This document shows, in pieces, positions 36,248 to 45,799 of a stretch of 64,000 nucleotides of DNA. This stretch comes from Amycolatopsis pithecellobii (lineage in GTDB: Bacteria; Actinomycetota; Actinomycetes; Mycobacteriales; Pseudonocardiaceae). Both the position numbers and the translations under genes were made by a program. Where the stretch lies: positions 40,196-104,195 of the forward strand of contig NZ_WMBA01000022.1 of assembly GCF_009707865.1 (NCBI RefSeq). Direction: 5' to 3'. Within the stretch, counting starts at the first letter, position 1. Every line of letters begins with the position of its first letter. The notes beneath the pieces were generated by a model. It was not told where the DNA came from. It worked only from the letters and a program-made list of their open reading frames with translations, and ran no database searches.

Positions 36248-37741
36248 TCAAGGCAGCCCGGGGACACCCGTCGACGAGTCGTTCATCACCCAGTTCTGGA
36301 CGCGGGCGCGAAGCTCATGCCGCCGGACTTTCCCGACGCTGGTTCGTGGTAGCTCTTCCACCGGATGCCAGCTGCGCGGCCAAGCCTGGGAGGGCAGCAT
36401 GTCGCGCACCCACCGCGCCAAACTGGACTCGTCGGGCGGGGACTGCGGGTCACGGGGTATGTAGAAGGCAACCGGGACCTGGTCGGCGATGTCGTCCGGT
36501 CGCGCGACCACCGCGACCTCCAGTACGCCCGGTGCCTGGGCGGCGATCGCCTCGACTTCGGTCAGGCTCACGTTCTCTCCGGAAACCTTGATGACGTCGT
36601 CGGCCCGGCCCACGAATTTCCAGCTGTCACCGGCGGCGGTCACCGCGAGATCTCCGGTACGCAGCCAGGTCTCGCCACCCCTGGTGATCAAAGTTCGCGC
36701 GGTGGCCGCCGGATCGTCGAGGTAGCCGAGGAACAGGTCCCGCCCTGGGGTCCCGGCGACGTGGATCTCCCCGGCACCGCCCGGCCGGACAGCGCGGCCC
36801 TGCGGGTCCAGTAGCGCCACTTTCCGGTCGCCGACCGGGGTACCGATCAGGTCGGGTGCCGCTGGTTCGCTTTTGTCGGTGGTGGCGGCGGCGATCGTCT
36901 CGGTCATGCCGTACAGCTGGCGCGGTGGTGTTCCGACGAGCCTGGCGAAAGCCGAATGATGTTCGGCGCCCAGGCTCTGGGCGAACCACACATGGTCCAG
37001 ACCTATCGGTGGAGTGTCGGGCGGGGTGCGAGCCAGGATCATCCGGATCGGAGCGGCGAACAGGCTCGCGTGGGTCGCCTCCAGTTTCGCGGCCTGGGCC
37101 AGCCAGCGGCTCGCCGAAAAACGGGCCGTCAAGGCGACACTCGCGCCCGAGGCGATCGCCGGGCGAAGCAGTAGTACTGGGCGTTGGCGTGGAACAAGGG
37201 CAACGTCACCAGCCACCGGTGGTCCGGGCGCAGCGTGGCGGCCGTGGCCATCGCGGAGGCCACGTGCGCGTAGTTCGCCTGGGTGAGCACCACGCCCTTG
37301 GGCCGGGCCGTCGTGCCCGAGGTGAACATCACCGCCATCCGCTCCAGGGGATCGAGCTCTGGATACTGGTCCATCGATAGCGGTGGCTCCGCGATCAGCG
37401 GCGAACCACGGTCGAGATCGGCGCTGGTTTCGGTGAGCTCGAGCACCGTCATCGCACGCCCGGTGCCCGGATCGACGGGGATCATCCATGCCCCGAGCCG
37501 GCTCACCGCGAGCCAGAGTGCGATGAAAGCCGGGCTGTTGGCGAGGCAGACATGGACTGGGTCGCCCCGGGTGATGCCGAGAGCCGCGAGGCTGCTTGCA
37601 ACCCCGCGCGATGCCATCGTCGAACTGCTTGTAGGCCCAGCCCCGGGTCGCCCCGCCAAGCTCTTCGAAGATCACGAAGGGGCGGTCGGGACAGGTCTGG
37701 ACCGCCTCCGTCCACAGATCCGTGAACGTCTCCGCGGTCAT
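36248..37741 (-). pseudogene. AMP-forming acyl-CoA synthetase with two frameshifts
   Basis: Ligase of the ANL superfamily. ATG 37741 overlaps the SDR stop (ATGA) and gives MTAETFTDLWTEAVQTCPDR. After FDDGIARG (about 37605, a G run) the homologous reading moves one frame: VASSLAALGITRGDPVHVCL, then MFTSGTTARPKGVVLT. At about 37170 it returns to the first frame: AIASGASVALTARF, then LYGMTETIAAATT, then WLRTGDLAV, then the A10 segment LPRTSVGKVRR. The two shifts compensate each other, which suggests sequencing indels, but the central 145 codons would be wrong as read. Last gene of the operon from 43560. Confidence 0.82.
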
Positions 37742-38565
37742 CGCCCCGCCCCCCAGGTCGCGCCGGCCCCGGTGACCGAGACCTGCAGTGAGCTGCATAC
37801 CGCGGTCTCGCCGCCGTCGACGGGCAGTACGACGCCGGTGATCCAGCCGGCACTGGGCCCCGCCAGGAAAGCCACGGCATCCGCGACGTCCCAGGCGGTG
37901 CCTTCGGTCCTCAGTGGATTGGACGAGGCGCGCCGCTCACGCATCCGTTCGTCGATCCCGCCGACGGCGACCATCGGGGTGTGCACCAGTCCCGGTGCGA
38001 TCGCGTTGACGCGGATACCCTCGGCCCCGTGGTGGGCGGCCATCGCCTGCGTCAGATTGACGACCGCCCCTTTCGTGACGGAATAGGCGATTCCCGCGTG
38101 CCCGCCACGCAGCCCGGCGAGCGAGCTGATGTTGATGATGGCGCCACCGCCCGACGCGATCATTCCGGGGATCACGGCACGCGACATCACGACCATCGAG
38201 GTCACGTTGACGGTGAAGCAGGCGTGCCAAGCGGCGAGATCCACGTCGACCACCGTCCCGGGTGGTCCCGCGATGCCGACGTTGTTGACCAGCACGCCGA
38301 CCGGACCCCACCGGCGGGCAACCTCGTCGATCGTGGCAGCCACGGCCACGGGATCGGTTACGTCGCAATAAAAAACGTCGCTGATCCCGCCGTCATGATC
38401 GATCTGCGCCTTGGTGTCGAGAGCGGCGTCGGTGATGTCGAGCAGCGCGACCCGGGCACCCCGGGCGGCCAGGCGGATGGCGGCCGCGCGGCCGTTGCCG
38501 ATACCGGTACCGATCGAACCGGCGCCGGTGACAACGGCCGTGGTATCGGCAAGGTCTTTGCTCAT
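37738..38565 (-). CDS. Short-chain dehydrogenase/reductase
   Basis: SDR of 275 aa with a slightly extended glycine loop (VVTGAGSIGTGIGNGRAAAI), NNVGIAG and YSVTK active site; the C-terminus is GWITGVVLPVDGGETAV. ATG 38565 overlaps the preceding stop by one base (TGATG) and its own stop overlaps the ligase start, so translation is coupled on both sides. Likely role: oxidation of a diol or alcohol intermediate in the Rieske-initiated pathway. Confidence 0.9.
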   Translation of the reverse strand: MSKDLADTTAVVTGAGSIGTGIGNGRAAAIRLAARGARVALLDITDAALDTKAQIDHDGGISDVFYCDVTDPVAVAATIDEVARRWGPVGVLVNNVGIAGPPGTVVDVDLAAWHACFTVNVTSMVVMSRAVIPGMIASGGGAIINISSLAGLRGGHAGIAYSVTKGAVVNLTQAMAAHHGAEGIRVNAIAPGLVHTPMVAVGGIDERMRERRASSNPLRTEGTAWDVADAVAFLAGPSAGWITGVVLPVDGGETAVCSSLQVSVTGAGATWGAGR

Positions 38566-39812
38566 CACGATTCTTCTCCTGTGTCCTCCGCGGCCGGCGC
38601 CCGGTGGGTCGGCGTATCGAGTTCGACGATGTGTCCTGTCCGGCCGGAGCTCGCGAGTGCGACCACGGCGGCCAGGGTGTCGCGCCCCCACTGCCCGTCG
38701 TGGCGCGGCGGCCTGCCGCGGACCAAGGCCGCGTGCAATTGAGCGGCGGCTTCGGTGTTGGCATCACCCGGTGGGACGTTTTCCTCTTCCAGGTCACCGT
38801 TTTCGTCGTACACGAACAATCCCCTGGCGGATTGGCGCAGCACACCACGTTCGCAGTTCACGATCACTACCCCGGCATCGGTGGGCAGCCAGTCCTCCGC
38901 TCGCCTGTGGCCACCGGAGGCTCCTGCGGGCCAGGAGTCCGGGGTCGCTGTCCCGAGGCGAAGCCGATCGCGGTGGGGGCGATCGTCGGTCCCCCGATCC
39001 GCGGTGAGCAGCTTGCGGTAGCGCCCGGTGGCCGCTCGCGTCTGCTGTAACCGTTCGCGCGATGCCCACGGCATCAGCTCGCCGGCTGACCAGAAGCCGT
39101 ACCCGTCGTAGGTCAAGGTGGCGCTCACGTCGCCGAAGTCCAGCTGCGCCGAGTAGTAGCCAACTCCGGCGCGAAGCGGTGACCACTCCCCGGTGCGGGC
39201 GTAGACCCGGCGGACCGGCGCACCATCCGCGAGCAGGCGGATGGTGTCGATCTGATGGGGCGCCTGGTTGAGGATCAGACCTCCCCCGCGTTCGGGGGCC
39301 AGCTCCGCGGGTTCCCGTGGCCGCACCATCCAGTCGGTCACGGCGTGGGCCTGGATCGCACGCACCGCGCCGAGTCGTCCGGAGTCGATGATTTCGCGTG
39401 CGTGCCGGAAAGCCGGGTCGAGACTGCGCACTCCCCCGGCGATCAGCGGAGTTTCCGTCCGGGCCGCGAGGTCGACGAGTGCCTGTGCGTCGCCGACCGT
39501 CGCCGCGAGAGGTTTCTCGACGACCGCCGCCAGTCCCTTCGAAAGGACCTGTTCGGCGTGTTGCCGGTGCAGCGCGGTGGGTGTGGCCACCCAGACGGCG
39601 TCGATCTCGGGGTCGTCGCACAGAGCGCTCAGCGACACATATGCGCGGGCGCCGTAGTCCGCCGTAAGCTTGTGACGGGCCTCTTCTCGCGGGTCGGATC
39701 CGGCAACGACGGTGACGAGCGGATTGTCGTGCAACGACTCGAGGACGAGGCGGCCGGCCAGTCCGAGACCCAGCACACCAAGGCCGACGTGATGGTTCGG
39801 ACCTTTCACCAT
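38565..39812 (-). CDS. Gfo/Idh/MocA family oxidoreductase
   Basis: NAD(P)-dependent dehydrogenase of 415 aa. GVLGLGLAGRLVLESLHDNP is the Rossmann start, VWVATPTALHRQHAEQVLSK and AAVVEKPLAATVGDAQALVD carry the EKP motif, and GGGLILNQAPHQIDTIRLLA contains the catalytic His region. In aromatic pathways this family includes 4-carboxy-2-hydroxymuconate-6-semialdehyde dehydrogenase (LigC) and phthalate cis-dihydrodiol dehydrogenase. Either role fits the Rieske oxygenase, amidohydrolase and LigB context, and I cannot choose between them. It overlaps genes on both sides. Confidence 0.87.
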   Translation of the reverse strand: MVKGPNHHVGLGVLGLGLAGRLVLESLHDNPLVTVVAGSDPREEARHKLTADYGARAYVSLSALCDDPEIDAVWVATPTALHRQHAEQVLSKGLAAVVEKPLAATVGDAQALVDLAARTETPLIAGGVRSLDPAFRHAREIIDSGRLGAVRAIQAHAVTDWMVRPREPAELAPERGGGLILNQAPHQIDTIRLLADGAPVRRVYARTGEWSPLRAGVGYYSAQLDFGDVSATLTYDGYGFWSAGELMPWASRERLQQTRAATGRYRKLLTADRGTDDRPHRDRLRLGTATPDSWPAGASGGHRRAEDWLPTDAGVVIVNCERGVLRQSARGLFVYDENGDLEEENVPPGDANTEAAAQLHAALVRGRPPRHDGQWGRDTLAAVVALASSGRTGHIVELDTPTHRAPAAEDTGEES

Positions 39813-40168
39813 GGGGCTCCGAAGGCGGGCGGTCGGTGCTCGAGCAGCCGCAGGATGACCTGCCAGGCGTTCGCGGCGCCGTCGATGTCATGGCCACCGA
39901 CGCAGTCGTGGCCCCGCCATACTTCGTCGCGCACCTGCTCGGCGAAGGCCAGCGCCGCCGGGGACTCTCCGGTGCGAGCGAGCCGTTCCCGCTCGATGTC
40001 GATCTGCCGGAACGCGCAGTCGTATTCGGACTCCCGGAACAGGAATTGCTCGTCGCGTTCCGTCTGGGCCAGCCTCCGCAGGAACCGCTGGATGCTCGCG
40101 GTGGCGAAGTAGTCGTCCTCCCACACGACGCTGTCGACCGCTTCGTCGGTTCGCCCGGTGATCTTCAT
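39806..40168 (-). CDS. Conserved-looking hypothetical protein inside aromatic operon
   Basis: A 120-aa acidic protein I do not recognise. It has a charged helical centre (SIQRFLRRLAQTERDEQFLF, then IDIERERLARTGE), several Trp/His residues (RDEVWRGHDCVGGHDIDGAA) and no signal or membrane segment. Its start lies 4 bp after the amidohydrolase stop and its end overlaps the Gfo/Idh start by 7 bp, so it is firmly part of the operon. It does not resemble the LigA alpha chain of protocatechuate 4,5-dioxygenase. It may be a small accessory subunit. Confidence 0.75.
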   Translation of the reverse strand: MKITGRTDEAVDSVVWEDDYFATASIQRFLRRLAQTERDEQFLFRESEYDCAFRQIDIERERLARTGESPAALAFAEQVRDEVWRGHDCVGGHDIDGAANAWQVILRLLEHRPPAFGAPW

Positions 40169-40172
40169 CGGG

Positions 40173-41204
40173 CTATGCGGCTTTCACAAGCGCCGGGCAC
40201 ACCCGGGCGGGGTTGTCGTGAAAGATCGCGCGGCGCTCGGCGGCGTCGAGCCAGCCGAATTCCCGGCCGATGACGGGGACGAGATCGTCGCTGGTACGAC
40301 CGGTCTCCGGCCGGACTGCGCGCCCCGAGCCAGGGGCCTCCGTACCGAACAGCATGCGATCTGCCCCGCGCTGTTTGATCGCGGCTTCGAGGAAAACCGG
40401 GTCGTAGCCACAGGTGTCGAAGAACAGGTTGTCGCTCAGGTCGGTCTGGCCCCGGTGGGGGTCGGTGGGCACGAACCGGTTCAACGCCCCGCCGCAGTGG
40501 CACACCACGATACGCAACCGCGGGAACCGGGTGAACACGTCGCTGTGTTCCAGGAACTGGACCGCGAGATATTGCTCCACCAGAAAACCGAGCTGGTAGT
40601 TGTGCGGCACCACGGCGAACCGGGCGTCCTTGCTGCCGGTACCGTGCACGATGATCGGGATGTCGAGGTCTTCACAGGCCTCGTACAGCGGGAACCACCA
40701 CGGCTCGTGCATACCGGGAGTCCGCCTGTCTCCCGAGGGGTCGGGGCTGGCGTAGGCGGCGGCGAAGCCCAGCTTCGAGACACAGCGTTCGAGCTCGGGC
40801 AGCACATGCGCGGCGTCGGGGGCGCCGGCGACCTGCGGCAGCTGGCACGCGCCCACGAAGCGGCCCGGATACGCCTGGACCTGCAGGTGAATGAGGTCGT
40901 TGACGTACCGCGCCCAGGTGGGGATCAGGTGCGGTGCCATCCAGCCGTTCACCGTGAACGGGCGCGGGCCGAGCAGCTGAACGTCGATGTCGCGATCGTC
41001 GAGATAGGCGATGTGCCGGGCGAACGACGCGGCCAGGCGGTCCTCGTCGATCACGCCCGGGCCGGCGATGGTGTCGAGCTGGGTGTGCGAGTACGGGCTG
41101 GGCATCGCCGTGTTGCTGCCGAGCAGCATGGCCAGAAAGGAATGGTGCTCCGGGGGCGCGGACAGGTGCGAGTGGATGTCAAGGACTTTGTACCCGTCGA
41201 ACAT
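40173..41204 (-). CDS. Amidohydrolase family protein, ACMSD/LigJ-like
   Basis: Metal-dependent TIM-barrel hydrolase-fold protein of 343 aa (PF04909 type). The N-terminal DIHSHLSAP holds the HxH metal ligands, IIVHGTGSKDARF a further His, and RMLFGTEAPGSGRAVRPETG the end of the barrel. The last segment, with GTE in place of the usual GTD and the ETGRTSDDLVPVIG tail, recalls 4-oxalomesaconate hydratases (LigJ). A decarboxylase role (as in 5-carboxyvanillate or ACMS decarboxylase) is the main alternative. Third gene of the operon from 43560. Confidence 0.85.
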   Translation of the reverse strand: MFDGYKVLDIHSHLSAPPEHHSFLAMLLGSNTAMPSPYSHTQLDTIAGPGVIDEDRLAASFARHIAYLDDRDIDVQLLGPRPFTVNGWMAPHLIPTWARYVNDLIHLQVQAYPGRFVGACQLPQVAGAPDAAHVLPELERCVSKLGFAAAYASPDPSGDRRTPGMHEPWWFPLYEACEDLDIPIIVHGTGSKDARFAVVPHNYQLGFLVEQYLAVQFLEHSDVFTRFPRLRIVVCHCGGALNRFVPTDPHRGQTDLSDNLFFDTCGYDPVFLEAAIKQRGADRMLFGTEAPGSGRAVRPETGRTSDDLVPVIGREFGWLDAAERRAIFHDNPARVCPALVKAA

Positions 41205-41244
41205 GGGGCCTCTTCGAAGAATCGGGGAAAGGAAACGAGGAATG

Positions 41245-42207
41245 TCAGATGTCGAGGACGAGCCGGGAACTGTTGGCCCGGCTCACGCACACCATCATGG
41301 TGCGATTAGTGGCACGTTCGTCGTCGGTCAGGACGCTGTCGCGGTGGTCGGGCACCCCATCGAGGACGTTCACTTCACACGTCCCGCAATATCCCTCGGT
41401 GCACGACGAAAGAACGGAGCAGAATTCCCGAATCCCCTCGAGAACGGTGGTTCCCGCCGGGACGATCACGGTGCGACCGGAACGGCGCAGCTCCACTTCG
41501 ACCGGTTGATCGGCTTTGTGGTCGCCCACGGCCAGGGGCATCGCGTCGCCGGCGAAACTCTCGAGGTACAACCGGTCGGAAATGCCACGCTCGGCGCAGG
41601 CCGCGGTCAAAGCCGCCAGCATGCCACCAGGGCCACATCCGCACACCAGCCAGCCGTCCGGCAGATCCGCAACAGCCTCGGCGCAGTTGACCCGGCCGTG
41701 CTCGTCTTCCGGCAGGAAACACCGTGCTGGTGCGGGAAGCAGGCGCGACAGCTCCCGGCCGAATGCCATCCGGTCGGCACTGCGGGCGCCGTAAACCAGC
41801 CGTGCCCCGCGGCCGGAGGTGACGGCCCGCTCGATCATCGGCAGCAGCGGCGTGATGCCGATCCCGCCGGCCAGGAACAGGTAACCCGGCGCGTCCGGTA
41901 CCGCGAAATTGTTGCGGGGTTCGCGGACCTGGACCTGCTGGCCGACTCTCAGGTCGCGGTGCACTTCCAGCGAACCGCCACGCCCTTCGTGCTCGAGCTG
42001 GACCGCGACGCGGTAGACGTGCCGGTCGGCCCTTGCCCCGCAGAGGGAGTACTGCCGGGCCGTCCCCGAGGGCAGCACGAGTACCAGGTGGGCGCCGGGT
42101 TCCCAGGCCGGCAGGACGCCATCATCGGGCCGGACCAGGTCCAGCGAGATGATGTCGGTCGCTTCGCGACGGATCTGCTCGATCCGCAGCGGCAACATGT
42201 CGGGCAT
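41245..42207 (-). CDS. Oxygenase reductase, FMN/NAD(P)H and 2Fe-2S ferredoxin domains (phthalate dioxygenase reductase type)
   Basis: A 320-aa electron-transfer protein. RQYSLCGARADRHVYRVAV is the flavin-binding motif, FLAGGIGITPLLPMIERAV the nucleotide-binding turn, VCGCGPGGMLAAL the NAD site, and the C-terminal SSCTEGYCGTCEVNVLDG with the final VCVSRA supplies the plant-type [2Fe-2S] cysteines. It hands electrons from NAD(P)H to the Rieske oxygenase encoded immediately upstream (42253), and perhaps also to the oxygenase at 44455. The 40-50 bp spacings on both sides fit one operon. Confidence 0.92.
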   Translation of the reverse strand: MPDMLPLRIEQIRREATDIISLDLVRPDDGVLPAWEPGAHLVLVLPSGTARQYSLCGARADRHVYRVAVQLEHEGRGGSLEVHRDLRVGQQVQVREPRNNFAVPDAPGYLFLAGGIGITPLLPMIERAVTSGRGARLVYGARSADRMAFGRELSRLLPAPARCFLPEDEHGRVNCAEAVADLPDGWLVCGCGPGGMLAALTAACAERGISDRLYLESFAGDAMPLAVGDHKADQPVEVELRRSGRTVIVPAGTTVLEGIREFCSVLSSCTEGYCGTCEVNVLDGVPDHRDSVLTDDERATNRTMMVCVSRANSSRLVLDI

Positions 42208-42252
42208 TTGCGCTCCTCGATGGCACGGAGGTTGGGACAGGAAACGAGGGCG

Positions 42253-43560
42253 TCACATCACGGCGGCTCCGAGAGTTGCTTCGTACTGGTTCAGCAACTC
42301 GGCGAGGCCGTCGGACTGGGAAAGTGTTTCGATGGCGCGGAGGTGGTACAGCTCCGGCTGATGCGGCACGGATGGCGACTCGCCCGCGGCGAGCCGCTTC
42401 GCCAGGTTCAGCAACAGCCGCCGGGCCGCGATCGCAGCGATATCGGCGGTGCCGAGGTGTTCCTGGCTGCGATCCACGATCGGGCCCATCCCCTCCTGGA
42501 CGCTCCGGTCCTGCTCGTTGATGCCCCAGATCCCGGTGAAGTTGACGTTCTTCTGCATCTCGCGGTCAATGAGGTAGTCGTTGCCGTCGTTCGCGGTCGG
42601 GATCCGTCCATCGACGCGGTAGCCGTCGGGCAGCCGGTACGAACCGTATTCCGTCCGTGGCGGGAAGATCCCGCCCTCTTCGATGCGCGCGACCTCTTCG
42701 GTGGTGAAGGGGCGATCCGCCCGGCACTGGTAATGGAACGTCCATGTGTGGTGGTCGTCGATGGGCACCCAGGCCCGGCCTGCGACACCGTCGGCCGGCC
42801 CGGGGATCAAGCTGTAGAAGGGAAACAGCCAGCGGGTGACACGCCAGTAGTACTGGTCGCTGAGTGTCCGTCGCGCACCGTAGGTGAAACCGTAGGGCTT
42901 CTCGAGCAGCGTGAGTTTCGGCGCGCCGTCGAGAGCGGCATCGACGAGCAGGCTCGGGTTCTGCGCCACCAGCGCGTCCGGGTTGTAGTCCTCTTCCTGA
43001 GAGTGCAGGAACGAGATGTGGCTGGTGTCGACCTCCCCTTCCATGCCCTGGCACCAGTTCGAAGCCTGCAGCCAGCGGGCGACGTAGGTGTGGCCTTCGG
43101 GGGCCTTAACCCACTCGAACTGTGGCACCGACGCGGGCCGTTCCGCGGGCGGTCCCATGTAGATCCACACCACCCCGCCGGCTTCGGCGGTCGGATAGGA
43201 CAACTGGTGAATCCGGTCTTTGAACTGCCGGGACGGTGGTTCGTTGGGCATGTCGACACACGCACCGTCCACATCGAACTTCCAACCGTGATAGATACAA
43301 CGCAGACCGCACTCCTCGTTGCGCCCCAGGAACAACGGCGCCAGGCGGTGCGGACAGCGCGCACCCAGGATGCCCGCGCGGCCGGTCGAATCGCGAAATG
43401 CCACCAGGTCCTCGCCGAGTAGCCGCGTGCGGACCGGTGCACCGTCGGCCTCGAGCTCGGAGCTGACGAGCGCGGGCAACCAGAACCGCCGGAACAACTC
43501 ACCCATCGGCGTTCCGGGGCCGACCTTGGTCAGAAGCTCGTTGTCTTCACGGGAAAGCAT
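42253..43560 (-). CDS. Rieske non-heme iron oxygenase, phthalate 4,5-dioxygenase/LigX-like
   Basis: Oxygenase subunit of 435 aa. The Rieske motif is Cys69-Pro-His71 and Cys88-Ile-Tyr-His91. The mononuclear iron site is GEVDTSHISFLH with His181 and His186. The opening MLSREDNELLTKVGPGTPMG and the long C-terminal helical region are characteristic of the phthalate-4,5-dioxygenase and 5,5'-dehydrodivanillate O-demethylase (LigX) group. ATG 43560 has GGAG at eight bases; ATG 43578 is an alternative. It heads a seven-gene operon and has a TTCCG-N5-CGGAA site 87 bp upstream. Confidence 0.92.
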   Translation of the reverse strand: MLSREDNELLTKVGPGTPMGELFRRFWLPALVSSELEADGAPVRTRLLGEDLVAFRDSTGRAGILGARCPHRLAPLFLGRNEECGLRCIYHGWKFDVDGACVDMPNEPPSRQFKDRIHQLSYPTAEAGGVVWIYMGPPAERPASVPQFEWVKAPEGHTYVARWLQASNWCQGMEGEVDTSHISFLHSQEEDYNPDALVAQNPSLLVDAALDGAPKLTLLEKPYGFTYGARRTLSDQYYWRVTRWLFPFYSLIPGPADGVAGRAWVPIDDHHTWTFHYQCRADRPFTTEEVARIEEGGIFPPRTEYGSYRLPDGYRVDGRIPTANDGNDYLIDREMQKNVNFTGIWGINEQDRSVQEGMGPIVDRSQEHLGTADIAAIAARRLLLNLAKRLAAGESPSVPHQPELYHLRAIETLSQSDGLAELLNQYEATLGAAVM

Positions 43561-43646
43561 ACGTTGTGCTCCAATCATGCCCCGCCGATGCGGGTACCAG
43601 TACGGAACCAAAAACGCGTGCCGCCGGACAAGCGGCAGCACGCAAC

Positions 43647-43661
43647 TTCCGATATGCGGAA
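43647..43661. promoter_or_regulatory. TTCCG-N5-CGGAA palindrome (copy 2), upstream of the Rieske operon
   Basis: Perfect inverted repeat with spacer ATATG, 87 bp upstream of the ATG at 43560. Promoter-proximal placement supports a regulatory role. Confidence 0.72.
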
Positions 43662-43784
43662 CGTGCACTTGACGATGCGAGACTGAGGTATGCGTGCGGC
43701 ACCGCTGGTTTTGCCGGATGGAGATCGGGAACGGTTGCGTTCTTCGACGGCCTCGGCCGGTTGGGCCCGGCGGGTAAATCACGG

Positions 43785-44400
43785 CAAGATCGTGGCCGCG
43801 ACACTGCACCGCCGCCGAAGAAGCCGCGCGTGACATTGGTCGAGCCGCTTGTTGGCCAGGCATCTCAGGATCGGCGACGCCACTGCGAGCCCGCCGCCAA
43901 AGTCACCGACATCGTCGGACTCACCTGGCCCAACCCGAGAACGCGATCGTGCTGCGATGTGACGAGAAGTCCCAGCTCCATCCTTGGACCGAACAGCGCC
44001 CAAGCTGCCGGTGCAGCCTGGCAGCCCGCGCGGTGCACCCACGACCACGTGCGCCACCGCACTCTTCGCGGCATTGAACATCGCCACCGCCAAGGTCACC
44101 GCGACCTGCCACCCCGGCACCGCACCAGGAGTTCCTGCGGTTCCTGCGGCAGGTCGCCCGCGCCTACCCCGCCGGGGAGCTGCACCCGGATGATGGACAA
44201 CTACGCGGTACACAAACAAATCGAGATCCGCGACTAGGATCATCGAACGCCAGGCCACCCACCGAGGCAGCTACCGCACCGTCCGCGACCCCACCACCAG
44301 CATCCGCGCCTTCATAGACCGCTGGACGACCGGGCCCATCCCTTCGTCTGGGCCAAGGCCGCCGAACAGATCCTCACGTGGCAAACCGCCAGAGGACTTT
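43785..44400 (+). mobile_element. IS630-family transposase remnant (left of the Rieske gene at 44455)
   Basis: Pieces of one transposase in several frames, in order: KIVAATLHR, LLARHLRIGDAT, VTDIVGL, then DEKSQ, ALFAALNIATAKVTATC, MDNYAVHKQIEIRD (third catalytic region), then IERQATHRGSYRTV and KAAEQILT. At least four frameshifts and small deletions are needed to join them. No terminal repeats were recognised. With the similar relic at 45800 it brackets a single Rieske gene. Confidence 0.8.
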
Positions 44401-44454
44401 GGACGCGCTGCACTTAGGCACCGCTCGGTCGCTGGGAGGGGAGGATCAATCCGC

Positions 44455-45516
44455 TTACACTTGGGCTACCGGCTGCGCATTTGACGGATCCTCGGCGCTC
44501 TTCAAGCGGGTCATAATTCGCTTCACTCGCATACGGATGTCATCCGAGGCTATCGGAACGAGATGGTCCTCCCCGAACTCCCGATTCCTCTCAGCTTGGG
44601 CATCGACCATCATGCGATCCTCTTCGAGAAGGATCTCAAAGGAAGCCCAAATCGAATCTGCCATGTCGTCGTTAGGAAAATCGCTTGCCCACACAAAGAA
44701 GTAGTGGCAGCTGTCCTCGGTCTCTGGCGTCATCCCATGGAAGAGTCGCTGTGTCAGACCTTTCTCTGCCCGTAATTGTTCGCTTTCGTAAGCGCCGGCC
44801 CCCGCCTCCATCATTCCGATCCACGTGAACAGACTACCCGGACTGAACAGGTCTTGCTCCGACCACCGGTCGATCTTGCCTGCGTAGTCCCGCAGGTTGG
44901 CGAAGGCAGCAGGGGGTTCGGTGTCGAATATCCATTTAGTGAACTTGAGCCCGTTTGCTCGTTCTTCGACGTCGAATTTGGCCGATACATGAGCCATTGG
45001 ATCACCACTGCCGACCGTGCTCTTATGGAGGTACGCCACATGGCTGAGGTCCATGAGATTGTCGATCAGTAGGGTGCTATTACTACACATCGGGAGGAGT
45101 ACTCGCCGAGTTTTGTAACGCTCGGGCTGGTTGACGTACGGAAACCGTGGAATGCTTGCGATATCGGCCTTGTCTCGCTCGCCGGGCCATACCCAGATCA
45201 GTCCGTCGAACTCGGCAACGGGGTAGGACTGGATGTGAGCTTTTGGCGAGACTCGCCGCTGACCGGGAGCTAAAGTGCACGTCCCACACTCGTTGAAGCG
45301 TAGGCCGTGATAGCCGCACTCGATGGTGCCGTCGTTGGCGACTCGTCCGAGCGAAAGAGGTGCTCCACGGTGGCTACACTCATCTCGAAGCGCGGCAATT
45401 GAACCGTCGGGACGACGAAAGAGAACCAGCGGAGTATCGCAGATTCGGCGGGCAAAAGGCGTCTCCGCAACCTCGTCGCTCCAAGCCGCAACGTACCAGC
45501 AATTGTAAATGATCAA
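44455..45516 (-). CDS. Rieske oxygenase, vanillate O-demethylase (VanA)-like
   Basis: A 353-aa oxygenase with Rieske ligands Cys47/His49 and Cys67/His70 and the iron site DNLMDLSHVAYLH (His159, His164). LRDECSHRGAPLSLGRV and the short length are VanA-like, so O- or N-demethylation of a methoxylated aromatic acid is likely. The TTG start at 45516 is supported by GAGGAG five bases upstream. GC is visibly lower than in neighbours (about 55% in the 180 bases I counted), and decayed IS630 copies flank it: a transferred cassette. Its reductase is presumably one of those at 41245 or 48730. Confidence 0.9.
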   Translation of the reverse strand: MIIYNCWYVAAWSDEVAETPFARRICDTPLVLFRRPDGSIAALRDECSHRGAPLSLGRVANDGTIECGYHGLRFNECGTCTLAPGQRRVSPKAHIQSYPVAEFDGLIWVWPGERDKADIASIPRFPYVNQPERYKTRRVLLPMCSNSTLLIDNLMDLSHVAYLHKSTVGSGDPMAHVSAKFDVEERANGLKFTKWIFDTEPPAAFANLRDYAGKIDRWSEQDLFSPGSLFTWIGMMEAGAGAYESEQLRAEKGLTQRLFHGMTPETEDSCHYFFVWASDFPNDDMADSIWASFEILLEEDRMMVDAQAERNREFGEDHLVPIASDDIRMRVKRIMTRLKSAEDPSNAQPVAQV

Positions 45517-45718
45517 AACGGCTCCTCATCAGTTCGGAAATGAAGACAGCCTTGGTGCATCTTCAAGCGACAATTAGGAGTCAAGATCACTAGAGCCTGT
45601 TCGGACAGGACCTCTTAGTCAGGGCCACCGCATACTTCTTCATGCTCCCGTGAGGTGACTCACATTACCATCGAAGCTAACTGCCCGGGCAGCAGACCGG
45701 CAAGCGTCATTGGCACCT

Positions 45719-45733
45719 TTCCGTATGTCGGAA
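45719..45733. promoter_or_regulatory. TTCCG-N5-CGGAA palindrome (copy 3), upstream of the VanA-like gene
   Basis: Perfect repeat with spacer TATGT, about 200 bp upstream of the TTG start. It lies just before the IS630 remnant, so it belongs to the Rieske gene rather than to the transposase. Confidence 0.65.
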
Positions 45734-45799
45734 TTCGAGTCGGCTCGGCCACCGCAGCCCGTTGCGACCACCCTCGATCCTGCTCGACCGGGTGGAGGA

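Noticed and set aside
39806..40168. LigA-type small subunit for the LigB-like dioxygenase
   Set aside because: Size is right, but the sequence does not show the LigA pattern and the gene is in a different operon from ligB.
41011..43422. An uninterrupted 803-codon frame on the plus strand
   Set aside because: It is the exact antisense of the Rieske oxygenase and its reductase, both with full catalytic motifs. Long antisense frames are expected at this GC content.
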